From assembly GCF_030403505.1 (NCBI RefSeq), contig NZ_JAUEMJ010000014.1:1-64000 (forward strand): 64,000 nucleotides of DNA. The letters are read 5' to 3'. Made by a program: the position numbers and the translations under genes. Of this stretch, positions 35,456-42,702 are shown in pieces (the stretch's first letter is position 1; every line of letters begins with the position of its first letter). The notes beneath the pieces were generated by a model that was not told where the DNA came from, ran no database searches, and saw only the letters and a program-made list of their open reading frames with translations. Source of the stretch: Glycomyces tritici. GTDB taxonomy: Bacteria > Actinomycetota > Actinomycetes > Mycobacteriales > Micromonosporaceae.

Positions 35456-35893
35456 TCAGGCCGCGGCCAGTTTGGGGCCGCTGACGAACACGAGGCGGAA
35501 CTTGCCGATCTGGACCTCGTCGCCGTTGCCCAGGCCCGCGGTCTCCACGCGCTCGCGGTTGACGTAGGTGCCGTTGAGGCTGCCGACGTCGCGGACGGTG
35601 AATCCGGCCGCGTCGCGGTGGAACTCGGCGTGGCGCCGCGAAACGGTCACGTCATCGAGGAAGATGTCGGAGTCGGGGTGCCGCCCGGAGGTGGTCACTT
35701 CCTGGTTGAGCAGGAAGCGAGCGCCCGCGTTCGGTCCGCGGCGGACGAGCAGCAGCGCGGTTCCCGCGGGAAGCGAGCTCGCCAGATTCGCGGCGTTCGT
35801 CTCCGCGTCGACCTCGCCGCTCTCCTGGAGAGCGGACAGGTTCATCGTGGCCGTCACATCCGGCGGAGGGAACTCGTCATTCGAACGCGTCAT
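35456..35893 (-). CDS. garA: FHA-domain regulator, GarA/OdhI-like
   Basis: This 145-residue protein has a forkhead-associated domain (about 45-140) with all phosphothreonine-binding residues: GRHPDSDIFLDD, SRRHAEF, GSLNGTYVN. GarA/OdhI binds and inhibits 2-oxoglutarate dehydrogenase and regulates glutamate dehydrogenase, and is switched off when Ser/Thr kinases phosphorylate an N-terminal ETTS motif. Here the aligned segment reads VTATMNLSAL (T14, T16), so the canonical ETTS is missing. The gene lies 34 bp after gcvH, the same order as Rv1826-Rv1827. ATG start. Confidence 0.87.
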   Translation of the reverse strand: MTRSNDEFPPPDVTATMNLSALQESGEVDAETNAANLASSLPAGTALLLVRRGPNAGARFLLNQEVTTSGRHPDSDIFLDDVTVSRRHAEFHRDAAGFTVRDVGSLNGTYVNRERVETAGLGNGDEVQIGKFRLVFVSGPKLAAA

Positions 35894-35927
35894 GGATTGC
35901 CACCTTCTACAAGTCTGGACCCTCTGG

Positions 35928-36305
35928 TCACTCCGTAAGCTTCGCATACGCTCCGGCGTCGAGCAAAGCAGTGAGCGAGCCGGCATCCTCGACCTCGATG
36001 TCGAACATCCAGCCCGCCGCATAGGGGTCGCTGTTCACCAATTCCGGGGATTCCGACAATTCGTCATTGCACGAAAGAATCTTACCGGTCAACGGAGCGT
36101 ACACGTCGGAGACGCTCTTGGTCGACTCGACTTCGCCGACCACCTCTCCTGCCCGAACCTCGGTGCCTGCCTCCGGGAGCTGGACGAATACCACGTCGCC
36201 GAGCGCGTTCTGAGCGAACTCGGTGATGCCGATGCGCACGACCTTGCCCTCTCGCGCTTCGACCCACTCGTGCTCCGCGGTGTAACGCAACTGCTCCGGA
36301 ATCAC
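35928..36305 (-). CDS. gcvH: Glycine cleavage system H protein
   Basis: This 125-residue lipoyl carrier shuttles the aminomethyl and reduced lipoyl arm among P, T and L proteins. The lipoylated lysine is K63 in VESTKSVSDVYAP; the N-terminal YTAEHEWV and the C-terminal WMFDIEVED are typical. GTG 36305 is chosen because GGGAG lies six bases upstream and the resulting start (MIPEQLRYTAEHEWV) matches the family. It heads the run gcvH-garA-DUF151-merR, with gcvP further on. Confidence 0.93.
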   Translation of the reverse strand: MIPEQLRYTAEHEWVEAREGKVVRIGITEFAQNALGDVVFVQLPEAGTEVRAGEVVGEVESTKSVSDVYAPLTGKILSCNDELSESPELVNSDPYAAGWMFDIEVEDAGSLTALLDAGAYAKLTE

Positions 36306-36424
36306 CTGGCGCTCCCTTCTTGGAAACCCCGCCGTCAATGGCGGGTCGGACGATCATGACGGTATCGCCCGGGCGCGGGCGGCATGCGGCGGGGCCGCGG
36401 CTCGTGATCATGGGCGCGCGGCGC

Positions 36425-37033
36425 TCAGGCGGCGACGCTCGGCTGCGGGCGGCCCGCCCGCAGCAGGCCGGCGGCCTGGCGCAGGTACACGACCGCGGCG
36501 AGCCAGTACAGGCCCAGCCCCCACCAGGCCAGGGCCCAGCCGAGCGGGGCGGCCCAGGCGTCGGCGTCGGCCACGAGGCCGGCGATGACGAGCACCGGGA
36601 ACGACATGAACACCATGGCCGTGGCGCATTTGCCGAGGAAGTGCACTTGCGGGGGCGCGTAGCCGTGCCAGCGCAGGACGATCACCATCGAGACCATGAC
36701 GGCGTCGCGCAGGAGCACCACGATGGCGAACAGCCACGGCAGGAGTCCCAGGAAGGTGAGCATGAGCAGGGAGGAGAGGATGTACAGCCGGTCGACGAAC
36801 GGGTCGAGGAGCCGGCCGAGCTTGGAGACCTGGTTGAGGCGGCGCGCCAGCTGGCCGTCGACCCAGTCGGTGCCGCCGCCGACGGCGAGGATGATCGCGG
36901 CCTGCCAGTAGTACTGGGTGGCCAGGAGGAGGTAGCACACCAGCGGAATGCCGAGGAGGCGCACGGCGGTGACCAGGTTGGGCCACGTCCATACGCCCCA
37001 TCCGGGGAGCGGCGCTGCTGCTGGTTTGCTCAA
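36425..37033 (-). CDS. pgsA: CDP-alcohol phosphatidyltransferase, PgsA-like
   Basis: This 202-residue integral membrane enzyme has the diagnostic D-x2-D-G-x2-A-R-x8-G-x3-D-x3-D motif (from DWVDGQLARR to LLDPFVDR, about residues 50-77) and about five or six membrane helices. It transfers an alcohol phosphate, probably glycerol-3-phosphate, from CDP-diacylglycerol chemistry to make phospholipid. The mycobacterial pgsA2 (Rv1822) lies at the same place beside gcvH-garA. TTG start with GAGG six bases upstream. The exact substrate cannot be told from sequence. Confidence 0.85.
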   Translation of the reverse strand: MSKPAAAPLPGWGVWTWPNLVTAVRLLGIPLVCYLLLATQYYWQAAIILAVGGGTDWVDGQLARRLNQVSKLGRLLDPFVDRLYILSSLLMLTFLGLLPWLFAIVVLLRDAVMVSMVIVLRWHGYAPPQVHFLGKCATAMVFMSFPVLVIAGLVADADAWAAPLGWALAWWGLGLYWLAAVVYLRQAAGLLRAGRPQPSVAA

Positions 37034-37128
37034 GGCGGTCCTCTCGGCGGGGCCCGCTGACGCTGCGCGACCGCGTGCCCTGGGTCGGTCTCCTCTCGCC
37101 CGACGGTGCGGCGGGCGGTTCGTCAAAG

Positions 37129-37180
37129 TCCGGTTCGGTGGGTGTATCTGGATTCTAACCGGAGGCTCCGACACCTGTAC
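37129..37180 (-). promoter_or_regulatory. Candidate pgsA promoter with dyad
   Basis: Read leftward: GTACAG, 17 nt, TAGAAT (complement of 37152-37157), a good -10 with a weak -35. The -10 sits in an inverted repeat with perfect 7-bp arms (TCCGGTT at 37129-37135, AACCGGA at 37157-37163), a possible operator. Confidence 0.45.
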
Positions 37181-37314
37181 CGCGGAATTTGCGCACCGCT
37201 GCGGCGGCCTCCGGGCCCGGCCGGGCGGGAGCGGTCGAGCTGGGACGCCGGACACACCGTCCACTGGGGAGGTAAGGGACGGCGGGGCGGCCTGGAAAAC
37301 GTGACAGGAAACAA

Positions 37315-37346
37315 CCCCGAGGCGGTCGCAACGGACCGTCCCGGGG
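37315..37346 (-). terminator. Intrinsic terminator after the yesL-like gene
   Basis: A hairpin with outer stem CCCCG/CGGGG and inner stem CGGTC/GACCG is followed on the leftward transcript by TTGTTT. It ends the rhamnose operon. Confidence 0.65.
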
Positions 37347-37362
37347 CCTCACCGCCCAGGAA

Positions 37363-37968
37363 TCAGACCCGGCGCTCCTCCGCTTCACGCGCGATCCGCC
37401 GCCGCCGCACCGCGACCGCCGCACCGACCAGGCACCCGCTCATCGGGACGACCAGCAGCCACAGCGCCCACGCGCACGCGACCAACACGGCCAGGCCGCC
37501 GAGCAGGATCGCCGTACCGGACGCGTCACCGCGCGTCTCCGCCAGCGAGGCGGCCAGCAGCGACCGCCACCGCGTCCCCGGCGCCCATGCGGCCGCGGCG
37601 CGCAGCAGCACGGTCGCCGCCAGGCCCGCCACGATGAACGTCGCCAGCGCGAACCCCGGGCGGCCCGGGACGCCCTCCTGGGCCAGGACGAGGAGGTTCA
37701 GCGTCACGAGCAGACCGGCGCCGACCAGCGCCAGGCCCGTGCGCCACGAGGCGCCCCACGCGGTCCGAAAATCCGCCCAGAAGCCGCCCCAGCCGGTCGA
37801 CTCGCCGTCGACATAGGCCGCCACGTGCCGCGACGCCGCCGCCAGCGCCGCCGGGATCGTCACCACCGGCAGCGCCGCCAGGAGCAGCCACACGCCGGTC
37901 AGCAGGCACTCGGCCAGGAGCGCGAACCCCTCGCCGAACGCCTGCCTGCTGCGAGCCACGACCGCCAC
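37363..37968 (-). CDS. YesL-like DUF624 membrane protein
   Basis: This 201-residue protein has about five membrane segments (15-45, 75-95, 105-130, 150-190), the size and spacing of DUF624 proteins. In Bacillus yesL sits in the rhamnogalacturonan operon beside ABC permeases; here it follows two such permeases. GTG start one base after the permease stop. The function is unknown, perhaps an accessory to the sugar transporter. It ends the operon before an intrinsic terminator. Confidence 0.78.
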   Translation of the reverse strand: MAVVARSRQAFGEGFALLAECLLTGVWLLLAALPVVTIPAALAAASRHVAAYVDGESTGWGGFWADFRTAWGASWRTGLALVGAGLLVTLNLLVLAQEGVPGRPGFALATFIVAGLAATVLLRAAAAWAPGTRWRSLLAASLAETRGDASGTAILLGGLAVLVACAWALWLLVVPMSGCLVGAAVAVRRRRIAREAEERRV

Positions 37969-37969
37969 G

Positions 37970-38857
37970 CTAGCCCTTCACACCCGAGGTCGCGATGCCC
38001 TTGATGAGGAACTTCTGGAACACCAGGAAGAACAGCACCACCGGCACCAGGGACAGCAGCGTCATCGCCATCATCCCCCCGTAGTTGGAGACCGCCTCGG
38101 TGTTGTTGTACGACTGCAGCAGGCGCGGCAGCGGGAACTTCTCGATCTCGTGCAGGTAGATCAAGGGCCCCATGAAGTCGTTCCACGACCAGATGAACGT
38201 GAAGATCGAGGAGGTCACGATCGCCGGACGCAGCAGCGGCAGCATGATCGAGAAGAAGATCCGGAAGTGCCCGGCCCCGTCGATCGTCGCCGCCTGGTCC
38301 AGCTCGCGCGGGATGCCGCGCAGGAACTGCACGTACATGAACACGAAGAACGCGTCCAAGCCCAGGAACTTCCCGATCACGAGCGGGAAGATCGTGTTGA
38401 CCACGTCCATCTCGGCGAAGATCAGGTACTGCGGGATGAGCATGACCTGGCCCGGCAGCAGCAGCGTCGCGATGACCACCGCGAACATCGCCTTGCGCCC
38501 GGGGAACTCCAGACGCCCCAGCGCGTACGCCGTGATCGAGCAGGACGCGAGGATGCCGATCACCGACAAGGCCGCGATCACGAACGAGTTCCAGAAGAAC
38601 CGCCACAGCGGGATCCCCGCCAGCCCGTCGAAGGCCGACGCGAAGTTCTCCCACGTGATCGACGTCGGGATCGGCGAGATGTTCGTGAGGATGTCCGAGG
38701 TCTCCCGGACCGACGCGGTCAGCACCCAGAACGCCGGGTACAGCACCACCACGAGCACGGCCAGCAGGGCCACATGCCAGGCCGCGGACTTCACCCGGTC
38801 GGCCCCGGTCCGCTTCTTGCGCACGATCACCCGCGGCGCTTCGGTCGCGGCGCTCAT
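37970..38857 (-). CDS. Carbohydrate ABC transporter permease, MalG type
   Basis: This 295-residue inner-membrane permease has six helices and the EAA loop ELDQAATIDGAGHFRIFFSIMLPLLRP near 205-231, which contacts the ATPase. Its ATG overlaps the stop of the MalF-type gene (ATGA), so the pair is translated together. It should import a mono- or oligosaccharide, most likely rhamnose or a rhamnose-containing sugar given the operon. No ATPase gene is present; in actinomycetes a shared MsiK often serves. Confidence 0.9.
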   Translation of the reverse strand: MSAATEAPRVIVRKKRTGADRVKSAAWHVALLAVLVVVLYPAFWVLTASVRETSDILTNISPIPTSITWENFASAFDGLAGIPLWRFFWNSFVIAALSVIGILASCSITAYALGRLEFPGRKAMFAVVIATLLLPGQVMLIPQYLIFAEMDVVNTIFPLVIGKFLGLDAFFVFMYVQFLRGIPRELDQAATIDGAGHFRIFFSIMLPLLRPAIVTSSIFTFIWSWNDFMGPLIYLHEIEKFPLPRLLQSYNNTEAVSNYGGMMAMTLLSLVPVVLFFLVFQKFLIKGIATSGVKG

Positions 38858-39843
38858 TTGTTGTCCTCCCCTGCGTAGTACACCAGGTTCTTCGCCGCCC
38901 GGAACATGATCAGCGTGACCACCCCGACCGCCAGCACCAGCATCCACGCCCACGCCGAGGCGTAGCCCATGCGCAGGTCCACGAACGCCAGCGCGTAGAT
39001 GCGGACGGTGTAGAACAGCGTCGACCAGGCCGGCCCGCCGGCGGTCCCGCCGATGATGAACGCCGGACCGAACAACTGGAACGCGTGCACCGTCTCCATG
39101 AGCACGTTGAAGAAGATCACCGGCGACAGCATCGGAATGGTGATGTGCACGAACCGGTGCCACTTCCCCGCCCCGTCCACTTCGGCCGCCTCATGCAGCT
39201 CGGACGGCACCTGCAGGAGCCCGGCCATGAAGATCACCATCGGCGCCCCGAACGTCCACACGCTCAGCAGCACCAGCATCAGGATCGACACCGACGGGTT
39301 CCCGATGAACCCGCCGCCTTCCCACCCGAACCAGGACATGAACTGGTCCTGCGGGCCGCCGCCGGCGAACAGCGCCTTCCACACGATCGCGATGCCCACG
39401 CTCATGGCGATCAGCGAAGGCATGTAGAACGCCGCCCGGTAGAACCCGATGCCCCGCCGCGACTGCGTCAGGAGCATCGCCACCGCCAGTGACGCGATGA
39501 GCTTCAACGGCACGGCCAGCAGCACGTACAGCAGCGTCACCTTCACGGCCCGGCCGAACATCGGGTCGTCGAACATCGCCCGGTAGTTCTCCAGGCCGAT
39601 GAAGTCACCGCCGAGGATGAGGTGGTAGTCGGTGAACGACAGGTACAGCGACCACAGCATCGGCCCGACGGTGAAGACGAGCGACCCGATGATCCAGGGA
39701 GTCATGAAGGTATAGCCGACGAGCCGCTCCCCGCGGCGGGAGACCGGGGTGCGGCGCTTGGCCGCCCCCCGTCCCCCGCCTGCGGTCGGCGCTCCGGCCC
39801 CTTTCGCCGCGGGAGGCGCGGTCGTGGAGGGTGAAGCTGACAC
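38854..39843 (-). CDS. Carbohydrate ABC transporter permease, MalF type
   Basis: This 329-residue permease has a Pro/Ala-rich cytosolic tail (1-40), six membrane helices and the EAA loop ELHEAAEVDGAGKWHRFVHITIPMLSP near 224-250. It pairs with the MalG-type protein encoded next. GTG start, 22 bp after the binding-protein stop. It forms the channel for the sugar delivered by the lipoprotein. Confidence 0.9.
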   Translation of the reverse strand: MSASPSTTAPPAAKGAGAPTAGGGRGAAKRRTPVSRRGERLVGYTFMTPWIIGSLVFTVGPMLWSLYLSFTDYHLILGGDFIGLENYRAMFDDPMFGRAVKVTLLYVLLAVPLKLIASLAVAMLLTQSRRGIGFYRAAFYMPSLIAMSVGIAIVWKALFAGGGPQDQFMSWFGWEGGGFIGNPSVSILMLVLLSVWTFGAPMVIFMAGLLQVPSELHEAAEVDGAGKWHRFVHITIPMLSPVIFFNVLMETVHAFQLFGPAFIIGGTAGGPAWSTLFYTVRIYALAFVDLRMGYASAWAWMLVLAVGVVTLIMFRAAKNLVYYAGEDNK

Positions 39844-39865
39844 GGTGAAGGATCCTTAAATCGGT

Positions 39866-41161
39866 TTACTGCTCGGCGGCGAGCAGCGTCTCGGCCTCGG
39901 TGAAGAACAGGTCCGCGGCCTCCGGCGCGGTCATCTCGCCGTACTGGACCTGCTGGTAGATCTCGCCGAACTTGACCTCGATCGCACCGGTCGCGGCCGG
40001 CGGCGCCGGCGGCGGCGTGGTCAGGTACTGCGCGACGGACTCCTCGTAATCGAGCACGGCCTGGGTGGCCGCGTCGATCTCCACACCCGCGAGACCGGCG
40101 TTGGTCGCCGGCACGCCGCGGCTGGTGCCGAGGATCTTGATCGCCTCGGCGTCCCCGAGCAGGAAGTCGATGAGCTTCGCCGACGCCTCGGCCTGCTCGG
40201 TGGCACCGGAGATCACGAACTGCATCGACGGCTTGAGGTACAGCCCCAGGTTCGCCGGGTCCAGCGACGGCGGCGCCGCCAGCGCGAGCGTCCCGCCGTT
40301 GGCCTCCACCGTCGGCGTGAACCCGGGCATGAAGTTGTCCCACCCGATCTCGGAACCGAGCACGTCCTGGACGAGGCCGCCCTCGACCCACTCGATGGTG
40401 GTCTCCACCGGCGGGACCATCCCGGCCGCGTACAGCTCGGCGGTGGTGGTCCACCACTCGGCCAACTGCGCGGCCTCGAAGTTGAGGGCCTTGCCGTCCT
40501 CGGTGTAGAAGCTGCCGCCCTGCTGGCGCAGCCACAACTCCATGAAGTGGTACTGCCCCGACCAGTCGCCCCCGCCCCACTTGCCGCCGCCGAGGGCGGG
40601 AGTGAGCTTGGTGATGTCGGCCGCGTACTGGTCCCAGCTGTAACCGGGAGCCGGCGCGGCGATGCCGTTGGCCTCGAACCAGTCGGCACGGTAGATCAGG
40701 CCGAGGGTGTTGCCCGCGACCGGAACCGCGAGCAGCTGCCCGTCGAGCGTGGCGGTGTCCAGGAAGCCCGCCCGGAAGTCGTCGGTCTTGACGACGCCCT
40801 CCAAGGGCAGGAGCAGTCCGCTGGTGCCGAACTGACGCAGCCGCGAGTAGTCCATCTGGAACACGTCGGGCAGGTCGCGCGAGGCCATGCGGCCGGTCAT
40901 GCCCTCCCAGTACGTCGGGAAGTCCGCGAAGTTCGTCTGCACCTTGATGCCGGCGTTCTTCTCCTGGAACAGGTCGACCGCCTGCTGCGTGAGCTCGGCG
41001 CGGGTCTCGTCGCCCCACCACTCGAAGTTGATCTCGATCGGGTCGTCGGCAGTGCCGGCCGGACCGTCGTCACCGCACGCGGCCGCCGCGGCGAGAACCG
41101 CGGCCGCCGAAGCGCCGGTGAGAATCGAACGGCGCCGGAGGCCGTGAGGGTTGCGCATCAT
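39866..41161 (-). CDS. Sugar-binding lipoprotein of the ABC importer
   Basis: This 431-residue family 1 solute-binding protein has a twin-arginine-like signal (LRRRSILTGASAAAVLAAAAAC) ending at a lipobox-like Cys near residue 29. Periplasm-facing two-lobe features follow (INFEWWGDETRAELTQQAVDLFQEKNAGIKVQ). It captures the sugar outside the membrane for the two permeases. Start is ATG 41161, with ATG 41158 possible. It lies 83 bp after rhaB, separated by a hairpin that may favour its own higher expression. Confidence 0.88.
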   Translation of the reverse strand: MMRNPHGLRRRSILTGASAAAVLAAAAACGDDGPAGTADDPIEINFEWWGDETRAELTQQAVDLFQEKNAGIKVQTNFADFPTYWEGMTGRMASRDLPDVFQMDYSRLRQFGTSGLLLPLEGVVKTDDFRAGFLDTATLDGQLLAVPVAGNTLGLIYRADWFEANGIAAPAPGYSWDQYAADITKLTPALGGGKWGGGDWSGQYHFMELWLRQQGGSFYTEDGKALNFEAAQLAEWWTTTAELYAAGMVPPVETTIEWVEGGLVQDVLGSEIGWDNFMPGFTPTVEANGGTLALAAPPSLDPANLGLYLKPSMQFVISGATEQAEASAKLIDFLLGDAEAIKILGTSRGVPATNAGLAGVEIDAATQAVLDYEESVAQYLTTPPPAPPAATGAIEVKFGEIYQQVQYGEMTAPEAADLFFTEAETLLAAEQ

Positions 41162-41187
41162 CGTTGATTGCTCCTTCTTATAAGAGG

Positions 41188-41212
41188 GGTCCCGCCCAGA
41201 GGCGGGCCTTCG
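41188..41212 (-). promoter_or_regulatory. Intercistronic hairpin between rhaB and the binding-protein gene
   Basis: Stem CCCGCC-CAGA-GGCGGG with flanking pairs, and no T-tract. It may stabilise the transcript end or partly terminate, setting the ratio of catabolic to transport proteins. Confidence 0.5.
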
Positions 41213-41244
41213 GGATCTATTGAGTTCGCTTGCGCCGCGCCGCC

Positions 41245-42702
41245 TCAGGCGACACGGGCGGGCTGAAGCCGCGCCACCGCACTCCCCCAGGGCGCCTGGG
41301 CGCCCCGAGGTTCATAGCGGCGCGGACGGGCAGAAGCGCGGGCGACCGTCCGCCGCGCCGCGGCGCCGGGCGCGATGAGCCCCAGCGCCTGAGCCTGCAC
41401 AAGGGCATTGCCCAAGGCGGTGGCCTCGTCAGGGCCGGCCAGCACGATGCGACCGGTGGCATCGGCCGTCAACTGGCACAGCAGCGCGTTGTTCGCACCG
41501 CCCCCGACGATGTGAATCGTCTCGACCGGATCCCCGGTGAGCGCCTCGAGCGCCCCGACCGCACGACGGTGCGCCACCGCGAGCGAGTCCATCACGCACG
41601 CCGCGACCTCCGCCGGGGTCCGGGGCACCGGCTGGCCGGTCTCAGCGCAATACGCGCGAATCCGCGCCGGCATGTCCCCCGGATCGGCGAACCGCGCGTC
41701 ATCGGGATCGACGACCGACCGCAGCCGCTCCACCGCCGCCGCCTCGGCGAGCAGGCCACCGAGATCGACCGCCAGACCCTGCGCCCGCCAGGCGTTGACC
41801 GACTCGTTCAGCAGCCACAACCCCGCGACATTGCGCAGGAACCGGACCGAACCGTCCGCACCACGCTCGTTCGTGAAACCTGCCTCCAGCGCCGCCGCAC
41901 TCGTGACCGGCTGCTCGCGCTCGACGCCGACCAGCGACCACGTCCCGCACGAGATGTACGCGGCCCGGCCCCCGTCGAACGGCACCGCCGCGACCGCCGC
42001 CGCCGTGTCATGGCTGGCCGTCGCCACCACCTGCGTGGACGCGGCGAGCCCGGTCGCCTCCGCGACCTCCGCCAGCACCGGCCCCAGCACCGACCCGGTC
42101 GCCGTCACCGGACCCAGCAGCCCCAAGTCGATCCCGATCCGATCGGCCAGCGCGACCGACCACTCACCGGTCGCCAGGTCCAGGAGCCCGGTCGTCGAGG
42201 CGTTCGTCGCCTCCCACGCGCGCACCCCCGACAACCAGAACCCGATGAGATCAGGGATCAGCAGCGCCTGCTGGGCGGCCGCGGTCTCCGCGGCGAGCTG
42301 GAAGACCGTGTTGAACGGCTGCGGCTGGACACCCGTGGCCGCGAACAGGTCGGCGGCACTGACCTCCTCCAGGACCCGCGCCTTCGCCGCGGCACCGCGG
42401 GCGTCCCGATAGCAGACCGGATTGGCCACCAGGTGACCGTCCGCGCCGATGAGGCCGTAGTCGACCGCCCAGGAGTCCACCCCGATCGCGCTGGCGTCCC
42501 CGACGGCCCGCAGGCCTTCGAGGATGCCCGACCAGAGGCCGAGCACGTCCCAGTAGAGGCGTCCGCGCACGTTGACGGCGCGGTTGGGGAACCGGGCGGC
42601 CTGCTTGAGAACGATCCGGAGGGCGGTCCGGTCTCCCGTGAGGCGCGCGGCCATGACGCGGCCGGAGGTCGCGCCGAGGTCGACGGCGGCCAGGAGCGTC
42701 AC
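41245..42702 (-). CDS. rhaB: L-rhamnulokinase
   Basis: This 485-residue FGGY-family sugar kinase phosphorylates L-rhamnulose at O1 with ATP. The phosphate-binding loop is AAVDLGATSGRVMAARL at 4-20, the sugar region has GVDSWAVDYGLIG near 75, and the C-domain has the adenosine block IHIVGGGANNALLCQLTAD near 406. The length is normal. GTG start overlaps the stop of the aldolase gene (GTGA). Confidence 0.92.
   Translation of the reverse strand: MTLLAAVDLGATSGRVMAARLTGDRTALRIVLKQAARFPNRAVNVRGRLYWDVLGLWSGILEGLRAVGDASAIGVDSWAVDYGLIGADGHLVANPVCYRDARGAAAKARVLEEVSAADLFAATGVQPQPFNTVFQLAAETAAAQQALLIPDLIGFWLSGVRAWEATNASTTGLLDLATGEWSVALADRIGIDLGLLGPVTATGSVLGPVLAEVAEATGLAASTQVVATASHDTAAAVAAVPFDGGRAAYISCGTWSLVGVEREQPVTSAAALEAGFTNERGADGSVRFLRNVAGLWLLNESVNAWRAQGLAVDLGGLLAEAAAVERLRSVVDPDDARFADPGDMPARIRAYCAETGQPVPRTPAEVAACVMDSLAVAHRRAVGALEALTGDPVETIHIVGGGANNALLCQLTADATGRIVLAGPDEATALGNALVQAQALGLIAPGAAARRTVARASARPRRYEPRGAQAPWGSAVARLQPARVA

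Larger units (their letters stand above)
37034..37362. other. Intergenic region with promoter and terminator
   Basis: There is no gene here. It holds the candidate pgsA promoter and dyad at 37129-37180 and the yesL terminator at 37315-37346. Confidence 0.5.
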
